Of a stretch of 64,000 nucleotides of DNA, positions 37,801-49,092 are shown one piece after another. The translations under genes and the position numbers were made by a program. The notes under the pieces were generated by a model, which saw nothing but the letters and a program-made list of their open reading frames with translations, made no database searches and was not told where the DNA came from. Origin of the DNA: Anarhynchus alexandrinus (taxonomy: Eukaryota; Chordata; Aves; Charadriiformes; Charadriidae). The stretch covers positions 3,749,691 to 3,813,690 of the forward strand of contig VUYV01000072.1 of the NCBI GenBank assembly GCA_008711295.1, given 5' to 3'. Numbering within the stretch: position 1 is the stretch's first letter; each line of letters opens with the position of its first letter.

Positions 37801-40757
37801 CATTGCTTCCGATAAGCCACCTACACTCAAACGTTCCCCCATCCCACCCCCAAAGGAAACAAGAGGGATAAGCTCTTTAAGCAAAAAACCCCAAACACAC
37901 CACCAAAACTATTGTTAATAATATAATCAAGAAGTCACAAAGTTGTAAGCAATAATCAAACACAGCTTATAAACAAAGCATTTGCAGAACGCTGCAGCTT
38001 TACGTTATAACACACAAGGGGTACATGAATAAAAAAAAATTGCACAAAATACAACAGAGAATTTGGTCTTGTGCTGAACATTGAAAAAAAAAAATCCCAC
38101 TCATCTCCAGGAGTAGCTTGATTTTTAAGTAGTATTTGATGCTCTCTGACACATAAAGAAAGAAAAAATTAAGTTTTGTGGTGTTTAAATGAGTAAATCA
38201 CGTATAGGTTCACTTGTTTTGGTTATATTGGCATTAAATATTTCAGAATACAAATTCAGTTTCTAGATTTACTTTTTAGATAACTATTACCGATACTACT
38301 GGATGGCAGACTACAGCCTCCAAAGTTGTTCCGAGTTCAGCAATTTCTACCAGGGTAATGTGGTTTGAGTGGGCTTTTTTCTTTCCTTTTCATTTTGAAG
38401 CCACTGATGCTTTCATTACAAAGCTGACTCAGTGATTTTTTTCTGTTAACGTCTATTCTTCAAACCCATATTAATGAAAATATTCATGATATAGAAAATG
38501 ATCGATTGACGTCACAGGCACAGAACCCACCAAACTGCAGTGACTACAAGAAAACGCTGGTGCAGAAGGAACAAAGACGACTCCTAAGGATATGATCACA
38601 CACACTGTATCTAAATATAGAAGAGGTTAGACTTTCAGAGAGCGAAAGTTACCCAACCCAAGAAATCTGACAATAGCAGAATCAACAGCTGATTCAAATT
38701 CAGCTTCCAACAACCACTGCTGACTTCTTTTTTATGGTGGGAATACATACAATTTAAAATTCAGTAAAACCAACAAACTGTTCAATTTAAATTCCTTACC
38801 ATCAAGACATTTAAAGTCAATTAATTATTACTACTTATCCAAGTCAAGATTTGTTTTAAAATTAGAAATAAGTAACATAACAATAATAAAAGCCCTGTTA
38901 TGATTAGTAATGATTATAAGTGACAACGTGCTTCATCCACATCCCCGATCCACATCTCCTACCTTAGTTTCACAATTAATTGATAACCAACCTGCCTTGC
39001 TGCCACAGAAGTGAACATAATGTATATCTTCAGCCTCCCTCAGGGAGGGACTTTCATCTGCGGTTCCCTAAGTGAAGTTCCAGGTAGAGGTATTTGGAAA
39101 TTGCTACCGAGCTTCTTCCCATCTTCCTTCAGCCCTCAAATGGGCAACTCAAAAAAAAAGTCCGCGCTTAGAGACGGCTTCTTAGCGGCTGTTTTCCTGG
39201 GTTAACAGCCTGACTCCACAGAAGGAAATGCCTGCCCTAGCCTTTTTATAAATATCATTAAAATACTCGCTATGCCAATTGCAGGCAGTCGCAGTGAAGC
39301 GTATGAAGTTAATAAAAAAGATATAAAACTGGCAGAACCTGCTTGGTGGAGAATACAGTACTTCTTTCCTGCAAGGAAATAGTTCTTGATACGCTAAAAT
39401 GCAGGGCGCATCTCATCAGAGGCAGGAGGAGCACCGTTTTGCACAGCACAATGGTTTCCCAGCCGCAGACACTCGCGTTTGAGGAACTCACCTGCCAAAC
39501 ACAAACCTGGAGTCCTTGCAGGGCAGCAAAATCTGGGAAAAAACACAGTCAAACAGAGATAATGTCTTTTCCACTGGGAAGTCTGAACTGATAGGTTAAA
39601 CACAAGAAGTTTATAGCGCTCCGGCTTGAGGTCCTGCCTGGAAGTGATCTGAGGGCGTTCGGTGTATCCACATGGACAGCCAGCGACGCGCTGCACAAGC
39701 TTTGCGGAAGGAGCCCGTGGCAGAACTGACCTGGAGGGTTAATTGTTCCTCTCATTTGGATAACATATTCTCTTTATTTAAAGGTTAATGGTTTATTTAA
39801 GGTTAATGCCAATTGCCACAACAGTTTCTTCCAGTTTTGGCAAAAAGAACAGACAGGACTTCAGTTACCAGAATTCACTTTGCAGCCTCTTAGGAAGAGT
39901 GTCCCACTGCATGTCACACCAAACACCCCAGGACTCGTCAGATCCAGTATCCGAGACAAATCTCACACTATAACAAAGCCAGGATACCTGTACATATGTC
40001 ATCCTTCTTGCTGTCCTACTCCCTACTCCCTTGTATTTCTTCCCTCTCCAGAAGACTGAGACTCTGGATAAGACTTTTCCAGTAAAATTATACAAAGAGC
40101 AATTTCTGGTTGTGACAGCTCACACTAGCTTTATTTTGTAAATGCTCACCTTTATCTAACACTGCAAATCACATTGCACCATGAGGAGCTTTCATTGCAT
40201 ACTCAGAACAAACATGAACCAAAAATCAAAGAGGATAAAGAATAAAAAGGAAATCAAACACTTGCCTGCAAGGAAGAGTAATGGAATTTAATAAGGCTGA
40301 TGGAATAATTTCTTGACTATTCTGGCCAACAAATATAATTGCTTCAGATTAAGAAAGCTGAATATAATTGCTTTACTAACCTAGAACTATAGCTGCACTA
40401 AGACACTTTAAAAAGACTAAAAGCACTGACTAATGTTTTGCAATGTCCGTAGTCCGAGTAGACTGGGTGAAGAATGGGGATCTCAGATTTTAAAATCCTG
40501 ACACTGTGGATTGGAATGTACTGGGTCCGCACTTGAAGGATTATTTGCATTTGAGCAGGACCGGCACTGACAACTCAAGTATTCCTGCAGACATGGGCTT
40601 GTTTTTACCGACACACTACACAGACTCTTTATGCTTTGGGGAGAGATCCGTAGATATTGGGAGACATTTAAAAATTATAGCATGCTGGGATGAGACACTG
40701 CCTTTCCAAGTGCCCTTCAAATTAGTTTGAATGTACCACACTTACTGCTCCTTTCAG

Positions 40758-40820
40758 ACATATATGTGTGTGTGTATACACACATATATATATGTGTGTG
40801 TGTATATATATACACACGTA
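40758..40820. repeat. 63-bp strictly alternating purine-pyrimidine tract
   Basis: Runs of AT, GT and AC steps alternate R-Y at every base for 63 bp, including the palindrome TGTGTGTATACACACA and further TATATA segments. Such tracts can form Z-DNA or cruciforms and mutate rapidly in length. Confidence 0.9.
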
Positions 40821-41094
40821 AACCAAGGACAGACACAAACCCCAAATAGAAGTCCTGCATATTTACAAAACCAAAAAAAGTTTGAAATTATAGCCCAGAC
40901 CATATGTTCTAACATTTGTCTTTAAAGTCTGCTGTCCTAATTCTAGAGACAAACGCATTTCCCAGCAGCAGATTCTTAGGCATTTAAAAAAAAAAAAAAC
41001 ACCTGAAAAAAAAAAAACATACAAAAATCTTCATTTTACCAAAGGACAAACTTCATGAACTAGTATTCTGCTCACTTACGTGTTATTCTGCTGT

Positions 41095-41345
41095 GAAGCG
41101 GGGCGCTTCGCTTTTATACACTTGCAAACTGGCACAGCCGGAGTCTGAATTTATTTCTCCTCCTGCTGCTGATTCAGCCCCTGGCTCTCCCCGGCCGGGA
41201 GCCACGTCGGCGGGACGGGACGGGACGGGATGGGACATGGGCTGCCAGGTCCCAGCCGGGATGGCTGGAGCAGAGGCACGCAGCAGCACGGCCCGGCTCC
41301 CCCCGGGAAGGGGCTGCAGGGTCGGGAGAGGCTATGGCTTATCCC
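41095..41345. other. GC-rich patch with a G-quadruplex motif
   Basis: CpG- and GC-rich compared with its surroundings (for example CCCCGGCCGGGAGCCACGTC, CACGGCCCGGCTCCCCCCGG). At 41212-41234 the plus strand has GGGACGGGACGGGACGGGAT followed by GGG, five G3 runs with two-base loops: a strong G-quadruplex pattern and also a five-fold GGGAC-type microsatellite. It could be an intronic regulatory element; this is inference only. Confidence 0.55.
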
Positions 41346-42033
41346 TCTGAGAGTATATTCAAACTTTCCGATTTGGAAAGATTAAGCCATATCAAAACTC
41401 AGCTACGTGTCAAGTTTCTTCTTTTTTTCTTTTGCCTTGTATCAGGGGAGTTATATTAAATAATAGCTACCAATTCACTATGTTTTAATCAAAAGGGATT
41501 TTTAAAGGATTAGATTTTCTATACAGCAAATCTGCTAGTGCAGGTACATCTTATTCAAGATTTAATCCACACACATGCAAAAGTTTCCATTCTTAGCATT
41601 ATCAGATGTAAAATGGAAAAGCTAAGATTATTCACACAGTAAACAAAGCATCCTATTGTTTACTTTTGGCTTCTTACATGGTTTCCTATACTTTATCGTA
41701 GTGTGCTAAAAAAAAACCCTATGAGATGAAAGAGTTTGGTGTTATTGACAGTAACAAGGAAAAAATAAATCTACTCTGAGTTAATATCCCTTTGCTCTCT
41801 CTTCTCATAGAAGATTTCAGCACAGGTTTCACAAAGGTATGGAAGCGTGAAAGTTATTTATTTCACATGGGAGGAATAAATGATGCACAATCAGGACTTT
41901 ATTTTTCCAAGGTAACCAAACACAAAAAGGCCAAAGGGTCCACATCTGAAATACAGGTGGAGTCACCACAAAGAGCATAGAGGATAAAAGGCTCCACTGC
42001 AAATTCCGCTATTCAATAATGGGACAACGATGA

Positions 42034-42460
42034 GAAAATGGTTTAGGTTGGAAGGGACCTTAAAGATCATCTAGTTCCAATCCCCCTGCCATGGGCAGGG
42101 ACACCTCCCACCAGGCCAGGTTGCTCCAAGCCCCGTCCAACCTGGCCTTGAACACCTCCAGGGATGGGGCAGCCACAGCTTCTCTGGGCAACCTGCGCCA
42201 GGGGCTCACCACCCGCACAGTGAAAAATTTCCTCCCAATATCTATTTTAAATCTCCCCTCTTCCAGTTTGAAGCCATTACCCCTCATCCGATCACTACAC
42301 GCCCTTGTAAAAAGTCCCTCTCCAGCCTCCTTGCAGGACCCCTTCAGATACTGGAAGGGGCTCTAAGGTCTCCCTGGAGCCTTCTCTTCTCCAGGCTGAA
42401 CAACCCCAACTCCCTCAGCCTGTCCTCACAGGAGATGTGCTCCAGCCCTCTGATCATCTT
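42034..42460 (-). mobile_element. CR1 LINE, 5'-truncated, lacking the terminal octamers
   Basis: Plus-strand order runs from AAAATGGTTTAGGTTGGAAG through GACACCTCCCACCAGGCCAG, CCTCCAGGGATGGGGCAGCC and AGCCTTCTCTTCTCCAGGCT to CTCCAGCCCTCTGATCATCT. About 425 bp remain. The TCATAGAA octamers expected at the 3' end are missing or mutated. It is same-sense with FNDC3B. Confidence 0.93.
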
Positions 42461-45029
42461 CTTTCATCTCAGATGGAAAGAAGCCAAGCACACGATGAGC
42501 GACCCACCAGTGCCTCTGCACCCACAGGGCCATGGAGGGAGGTGCTCTCAGCAGCTGGTACAACAGGTAAGCTTGCAGCTACCTGAACCTCTATTTTTTT
42601 GTTCCATCCATGTCCTTGGGCTTTTTTTCATCCCCAATCTTTGATCCAACATCCCCCAACTGGTTCCAACCCATGTGCCCTTCACTACTCTCACCTTGGT
42701 GCCTCCGTCCCCACCCAGTAACCCGCCGCAGTTATCACTCATTTGCTTCCACCGCGTCCCATCTATTTTCAACTCTTTCCTTCCCTCCAAGAAACTGACT
42801 CACTTCCTCATTTCCAATCTCATGCTAAAGGGGAAGAAAAAAAAAACAAAAAAAAAGACTTTTTTTGGTTTGCTTAGACTAGACTGAACGGCCTTATTTC
42901 CCCCGACACACACGCTCTCCCTACATAAACCTACAGCTTTCCAGCCTTCACCGTGATCCATTCCTCCGCATTACCGCACCAAACCACACCCGCCCACCCA
43001 ATTAAAGGAATAATAATTCCAGGAACTCTTTCATTTGAGAAACCACTGCTAGATTTCTAGCATACTTCTGGCCTTTCTCTTGAGTTACTCGCTTTCAGAG
43101 CCACAGAAAGAGCAGCACTGAAATTTGGTTTTCAAGATAAGAACAAGCAAGGGCCCTGCACTGCTTCGAGCTCACGGTCAATGGCAACACACTTTAAAAT
43201 GTCACTTGAAACAAATATCAGTATTAGTAAACCATGTATATTTATTATCCTGTTTTCATTTCAAAACGCAACCACCCAAAGACAATTTAGGTCCTTGTCT
43301 ACTGCACAGATACGCACGCTGAAGTGTAGCTACAACCCCTCCATGCCATTGCATGTCTGTAACTTGTCCTCGAAAAGCAAAACAAAAGCCCATTTAACGC
43401 AGTCCTGTCCACCTGCGCAAGGCTAGAATTAAAGCATCATTTCTTTTCGTTAGCACGTTCATTTTCTTTGCACCCAAATTTTGCGCTTTGCCATTCCAAA
43501 CCTTGTGCCGCAGTACTGAACAAAGAGGAGAGAGAAGTTTCAAGAGGGTATATCTTCAACAGCATGGGCTCGACAGAATACACCCAGGAGTTTCAATTTT
43601 TATCACGCCAGGTGCTTTCCTGCTACCCGCGCTTTCTTCTGTCTGTGTTCAGGCTTTTCGCGTGCTACGCACACACACGTACAGAAGATTACAGAACAGA
43701 AAAGTCCGTCTGGTTTGCTCGTGGCAGAAAATGAGACCCAGCTTGGGTGTCATTTAGATGGAGCGCAACAGAAAGCGCATTTAGCAATAACTGAGAAATT
43801 CTGTATGATCAATGGATAGAGAAGCGTTACGCCGTCTGCAGCAATGTCTCTGTACACGTTTTTTCAACATGTGGGTGACAAGCAAGTTCAAGTGGCACCA
43901 GAATAATCATTTTGTCCATATTATTCATATCACAGTGCACATGACAGCTTGGCATTGTTGCCTTCCAGGATGAAAAAGCACTGAACAGATACTTGGGTAC
44001 AGCTTCGCTGCTCCAAACTATGCACAAAATGCTGTATTTTAACGTAATTTAGTATACGACACGATTTTCATGCAGCAATAGAAGTTCCTACCAAAGATCT
44101 TAGGTTATTAGCTAAAAACACCAGCCTTCAATCAGTCACTAGGGAAAGGGGATTTCCCTGAACACGTCAGATTCACCCGGAATCCATTTATTCTGAAATT
44201 CAGAAAGCAGAATTTTTATTTTTTTTTTCTCCAATACAGGGGGGCTGTTTTGGTTCCATTCTGCATGTTGTCCCCCTCTTCCATATTTCATTTAGTGTGG
44301 TTACCCCAAAGCACTAGCTGGAAGCAAACTTCCACATAAAGGAAATACAAGGTTTACAGTCATAGCTGCGCAAAAAACAGGTGAGGATATGCCTTGCCCC
44401 GTCCTTTCCTTGCAGAGCAAGTCAAGTCCTGAGTTTGCGAAAAATTAAGTGGAAAAACACAAAAAGGAAATGAAGTATTTAAAGTATTGACATATTTATG
44501 AAGTATTTATTATCTGTCAAAACTACATAAAAAGAGCAGCTTTTAAAATACTGATGCTACAGCATACATACACGTTTCATCTCTCAAAAATACTGAATTA
44601 AGGTTCTAAATCAGTCTCCCTTTAACCGCCCACAGAGGTCCTGTTTTGCAGCGAGAGCCCAAAGGTTGGGCAGGGCGGGCGGCAGCAGAGGGCGAGCGGG
44701 GGCTCTCCTCCCCGCGCCCCAGGGACGCCGTCGGAGGAAGTATGCGAATACCGTGTCATTAATACGCACACGGCTTAACAGGAACAAAGACTGGTCACCC
44801 CACGGCACACAAATAAAGGATGTGCTTTATGTTTCCACTGCGTAACGCTGGCCAGGTGGCCAGCCTCCACGTTCCGCAAGCAGGAGAGCGGTGGGTCTCT
44901 GCCCCAGTCAGCTCCCAGCAGCTATTAAAAAGAAGATTCTTCTCAATTAACCCCCAACATCCCCTCTCTTTATTCCTTTATTTGGCGGTTGTTATAAAAA
45001 CTACTAGTCACGTACCACAGCAGCCCTTC
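42461..45029. other. Intronic sequence, no recognised feature
   Basis: About 2.6 kb. An A-rich tract is near 42836-42859, and a short GC-rich patch at 44640-44740 includes CGGGCGGCAGCAGAGGGCGA. No exon recognised. Confidence 0.55.
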
Positions 45030-45146
45030 TTTCAGGGCCATGGTTTAGTGGTGGTTTTGGCAGCGTTAGGTTGATGGTTGGACTCCATGATCTTAAAGGT
45101 CCCTTCCAACCTAGACGATTCTATGGTTCTATTCTATGATTCTATT
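45030..45146 (+). mobile_element. CR1 LINE 3' tail fragment
   Basis: GGGCCATGGTTTAGTGGTGG, then GGTTGATGGTTGGACTCCAT, GATCTTAAAGGTCCCTTCCA and the ATTCTATG octamers mark the last about 115 bp of a CR1 element. It lies antisense to FNDC3B and faces the fragment at 45205-45275. Confidence 0.9.
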
Positions 45147-45204
45147 ACGTGGGATGGAGGAGGCAAACCCTTAGGAAGTCAGCTGGTAACACCAGCGCTG
45201 GTGA

Positions 45205-45275
45205 AATCATAGAAATCATAGAAACCATAGAATGGTTTAGGTTGGAAAGGACCTTGAAGATCATCGAGTTCCAAA
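45205..45275 (-). mobile_element. CR1 LINE 3' tail fragment, inverted partner
   Basis: ATCATAGAAATCATAGAAAC, then CATAGAATGGTTTAGGTTGG and AAGGACCTTGAAGATCATCG: only 71 bp of a CR1 tail, ending exactly where a duplicated segment begins at 45276. It is complementary to the tail of the 45030-45146 copy, 58 bases away. Confidence 0.9.
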
Positions 45276-45429
45276 CCTCTTCACACCCACTGACCAACTA
45301 AACTTCTCCCAACCGCGGGCACCTCTGCGAGCTGCCCAATCCAGCCCCCACCACAATCTTATGAACCAATGTCTCAAACAAGTCACCTCTGGCTACGTGC
45401 AGACAACAGGGATGAAGACAGCACGTGCT
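45276..45429. repeat. Diverged direct duplication, copy 1
   Basis: 154 bp matching 45565-45722 with about seven substitutions and one 4-bp length difference, at an offset of 289 bp. It ends at a single N (45430). It is not a repeat family I recognise. Confidence 0.92.
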
Positions 45430-45564
45430 NGCACCTGGAACGGCTCAGATGCTTCCCTGGATAACCCCACGTCTGGGCTGCACCATACAGACCTGTGCTC
45501 AAGGGCTGGACTTCTCCGAAAGACCCCATTTATCAGTCTCTTTCAATCTGTCCTCTCAAGGAAT

Positions 45565-45722
45565 CCTCTTCACGCCCACTGACCAACTAAACTTCTCCCA
45601 ACCACCGGCACCTCTGCGAGCTGCCCCATCCAGCCCCCACCCCGATCTTATGAACCAATGTCTCAAACGAGTCACCTCTGGCTACGTGCAAACAGACAAC
45701 AGGGATGAAGACAGCACGTGCT
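45565..45722. repeat. Diverged direct duplication, copy 2
   Basis: 158 bp, roughly 95% identical to copy 1, with an extra CAGA before CAACAGGGATG. The 135-bp spacer between the copies and the flanks outside them do not match each other. Confidence 0.92.
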
Positions 45723-47639
45723 GTAACACAGCGCATGTTCAATTAAAAGTACACATTTATTCCAGTTTTACAGAATTTCAGGGGGGAGCGTTTCTCAGTT
45801 GGAGGCATTTTTAAAGTTTTCACTGATTACCATACTGGTGAAACCCCGAGGAATTGGAAAAAGTTTTTGTATTTAGGATTTCGCCACTGTTCCAAAATGT
45901 CAAATGTACATCTATTCTTTCTGTTTTTAAACAATGATTACTCAATTAGCGGGATAATTACACTTCAGGGTGCTTAAAACAGAGGACATTCCACAAAGGT
46001 TTTCCTCAAACAAGTGTTCTTCTTCCAACCTTGAGAAGACCAATGAAGACTCACAGTCTGCTTTTGCTCTGCTGTTCTCGTGTCAGTCCTGTAACACCCA
46101 CCCCCAGACACACCATACCCATGGAGCCAAACTGGGTCCTGGACACAAAGCGGTGGTTCACAGGACATCCAAAACAGGCTCCAGGAGCACAAACTGAAGA
46201 TTTCCAACTTCTCAAAAAGCCACATATAAAAAAAATGCTTTCACAAAGATAAAAAAAAACCACTCTGCATGCTGCTCCTGCAGAACGTACACATGCCAAA
46301 GGAAAGAGATGCTGTTGTATCTCCTGAAGAATTTAGTGTTACCAAGTCATGGCATCTCAAACTTTTAAGAACAGCGTTCACTCCCAGAACTCATGAGAAT
46401 CACACAGTTTATTATAAAGTAGTCCTTTATATTGTGAATACGAATGAATCCTATTTACAAGCACAACTTACATCCTAACACTGAATACGTGGCAGTAAGG
46501 AAAAAATGAAGGCGTACACACACGCATACAAAAAGAGACTTTCATGCTGCCTTAACATAGTACTAAAATGATTCCGTAGCTTGCTAATCACAGTGCAGTG
46601 TGGGAGCAAAGGAAAATCCATCATTATTGTCTGAGTGCTGCCATACATATAAGGAACATAATAACCTTTAAACATACAGAATGCTCTATCACAGAGGAAA
46701 GAAAAAAATAAGACATTATAAGTTTTGTGGAGCAAGGGGGGGAGGGGGAGTGATTTCCAAAAACACTGCACACAAAATAAGCCTGTCTTTTACAATAACC
46801 TCAGAGCACAGGAAAAACAGAACCGTCACAAATCCTAATCTTAGTATATTCACTGGCTGACCACAGTTTCTTCCACGATAGATCACTATTAACATTATTT
46901 AAGCTCCACAATTGCACTGTGAACGCAGCTTTACCAAAAGAAAAGAAAAAAAGCAACAACGATATAGTCAGGTGCTCTTCCATGTTTGAAGCACGTACTT
47001 ATTTCAGCAATATAAGTATCTCACAATAAAGTACGAATTGAAGTTTTAGAATGAAAAGAATATCAAACTTTTCAGACTGAACGTAAAGAATGTATACACA
47101 GAAAAGCCTGATTCTTTCATGGTCAATACTGCAGCTCTACCAAAAAAAAAAAAAAGGAGACAATTTTCTGCTACAAATTCTCAATTAAATTTATGAAAGA
47201 CTGCTGATGAGCCCCAAACAAACCTCATTGGCACAAACATGTTAAATGACTGAGAATTACAGAACCAGGAGGTTTCAAGTTGCATTCATTTAAATACACT
47301 GTCTGAACAACACTTTGAGCATGAAAAAATAATAAATACATGGTGTCATAATTGTATTTGTAATGGAAATTTTTAATGTACTAGCCAATATAAAGCATTC
47401 GCTTCAAATAGAGGTAGCCAGCTTTATTTCTCTGTTAATTGTCACGTGGACCAATTTCTCACCACACAGCATGTTGGCTATAAATCTTAACAAGCAGTTT
47501 TAAATTGCTGCTATTATTGCTCATCAAGACTAAATAATCCTGGATGGTGTTCAGGGAAGCTTCTGTAATGTCTATCTCAAGCAACTATTAATTCCTCATT
47601 TCCATGGGGATGAAATTTTGAGCAACAACCGCCACCAAC
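45723..47639. other. Intronic sequence, no recognised feature
   Basis: About 1.9 kb, AT-leaning. A G-run (GGGGGGGAGGGGG) is near 46736-46748. 47290-47540 is AT-rich with several homeobox-type ATTA cores. No exon recognised. Confidence 0.5.
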
Positions 47640-47887
47640 TCCACTGCTTAAATGGGGGGGCACAGAAAAGACTGCAAGATGGGAAATTTCAAATATTTCC
47701 AAGGACAAACTCCTCTTTACGGAGCAGTGCAGCACTGGAGCAGTTTGCCCAGGGAGCAGCCTCCATCCCCAGCGACCTTCACAACTCGGGAGGTGGTGGA
47801 CAACCTGATCCACCTCTGACACCATCCCTGCTTTCAGCAGAAGGTTGGATAAGGCGACATCCAGAGGTCCCTTCTAATCCAAATTTT
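47640..47887 (+). mobile_element. CR1 LINE fragment, old and diverged
   Basis: GGGAAATTTCAAATATTTCC, CAGCACTGGAGCAGTTTGCC, CTTTCAGCAGAAGGTTGGAT and CATCCAGAGGTCCCTTCTAA follow the order of a CR1 3' region, but many bases differ and the terminal octamers are lost. It lies antisense to FNDC3B, about 1.1 kb from the coding exon at 49002. Confidence 0.8.
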
Positions 47888-49001
47888 AATAAAAAGCGTA
47901 GTTATCCTTAAGCAGTATGATTTTAGTATTTGACGCAGTCTAAGAAACAGTCTTTCTGCAGTAGATTTGAAATTCACAGTCAAAACACAGGGGCAGTTCA
48001 TAAGCTACACAAGTATTAAACTGACTCCCCCCCGTTACTATTACTTTTTTAGGGAAGACTTTGGAATGAATAGCCCACCGAGATTGCTGCTTAACGGCAT
48101 CAGAACTGGAAAGGATGAAGGACACACCACCAACAACTTCCCTTCTCAAAAAAATAAGGCAATGGCACAAACTCAAAAAATAGTACTGAAAATAGTATCA
48201 GCGGTACAGCTACACAAAGTCTATTTTCTGTAAATTTTGATTTAACCTTCCTGTATTTACTGTAGACAGCGTTATACCTAGGGAAATATCTGCTTCACTT
48301 CAAAGCTGGATTTGCTGCTAGCTAGGAACCCTCTTCACAGTACTTAATATACAATCGGAAAGGTCTTCTGTTGCTTCTCCCTTCGGAACTGTTAAAGATT
48401 TTGTGGGGGCTCTCTCTTATAAAAAACACGAGCACCATTTATCGTATTTGCACAATTTTACCAAGAGGTAAAACAGAAGTCAAAAGACTGCTTATGTGCT
48501 TTTATTCAATACTACATAATTAACTGGCTCTGCTTCTAAAGAACTAATTTAAAATTCCGCTCAATCCCAATCTGACTTCTCCAAGCACTCTGCAATCTCT
48601 GTACTTCTCTGCTCATTTTCTATCCCTTCTGATGCCTGTATGAAAACAAAATAGTTTTTCAATAGATATCCACTTAATTTGTTACTAGTTTTCAATATAA
48701 CTTGGGATCTCTCATTTGTAATTACTGCTTTGGTTATAAGGAAATATGCATATATATGTAAAAAATAAAAAATGCTGATAAATGACTGAACAGAGAGAAA
48801 CCTCCTGGACTTGCAAGAAATTAATGACTCATTCCGAGATATTAAAGTCCCATAACACATACAGCAGCCATGTCTGCAACTTCTCACTCTTAAGTGCTTC
48901 ACTGTATTTCCAGAACTGCATACCACATTTTTATAGAGATGAGAGAACAAGTTCTCCATCATTTAAGCAATGCCCGTCCACACGTTAGTGTATCCCCTTA
49001 C
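47888..49001. other. Intronic sequence beside the FNDC3B exon
   Basis: About 1.1 kb between the last CR1 copy and the intron 3 donor. No repeat recognised. Only the donor itself is a supported functional site. Confidence 0.55.
49000..49001 (-). other. FNDC3B: Splice donor of FNDC3B intron 3
   Basis: The minus-strand junction AAG|GTAAGG is close to the consensus donor and stronger than the intron 2 donor. It leaves the frame in phase 1 after CAA-G, matching the family's Gln-Gly at this place. Confidence 0.9.
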
Positions 49002-49077
49002 CTTGGATGCACTGCAGGGTTCCATCCTCAGCCCTTATTGTAAAGGTTTCACCTGGATTAACTTGAACCAAAAAGAC
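49002..49077 (-). CDS. FNDC3B: FNDC3B second coding exon (residues 38-62 plus one base)
   Basis: The minus strand has the acceptor TTTTTCTTTTGGCAG directly before GTC. The exon reads VFLVQVNPGETFTIRAEDGT, then LQCIQ plus a final G, and the donor is CCAAG|GTAAGG. The 76 bp hold 25 codons plus one base, so it starts in phase 0, matching the upstream exon's CAGCAG end, and leaves in phase 1. The motif LVQVNPGETFTIRAEDGT is characteristic of FNDC3B; its paralogue FNDC3A reads close to LVQVNPGEAFTIRREDG, so the paralogue call is firm. The second residue is Phe where human has Ile. The segment lies before the FN3 domains, in the conserved N-terminal region whose exact role I do not know. The next exon should start by completing a Gly codon and continue toward PAEVPMMSPNG; I did not find it in the lower 49 kb. 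Confidence 0.95.
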
Positions 49078-49092
49078 CTGCCAAAAGAAAAA
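49078..49092 (-). other. FNDC3B: Splice acceptor and pyrimidine tract of FNDC3B intron 2
   Basis: The minus strand reads TTTTTCTTTTGGCAG immediately upstream of the exon, a clear polypyrimidine tract and AG. A CTTAATT-type branch-point candidate lies about 45 bases further upstream, around 49120-49127; the branch point is inferred only. Confidence 0.88.

Larger units (their letters stand above)
34851..42033. other. Intronic sequence with AT-rich, Z-DNA-type and GC-rich patches
   Basis: About 7.2 kb without a recognised exon. Included are a GC-rich segment right after the CR1 (34880-35060), a GC patch (36280-36370), an AT-rich stretch (36390-36620), TATA-rich DNA (36830-36905), a 63-bp alternating purine/pyrimidine tract (40758-40820), and a GC-rich patch with a G-quadruplex motif (41095-41345). 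Confidence 0.5.
1..49001 (-). other. FNDC3B: FNDC3B intron 3, 5' portion (at least 49 kb)
   Basis: From the donor at 49000-49001 down to the window start I found no peptide resembling the next FNDC3B segments (PMMSPNGS, PPIHVPPGY, VIEDSTGVRRVVV). All CR1 copies and all three minisatellites of the window lie in this intron. The large size fits a long vertebrate gene, but the search was by eye, so a short exon could have been missed. Confidence 0.7.
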
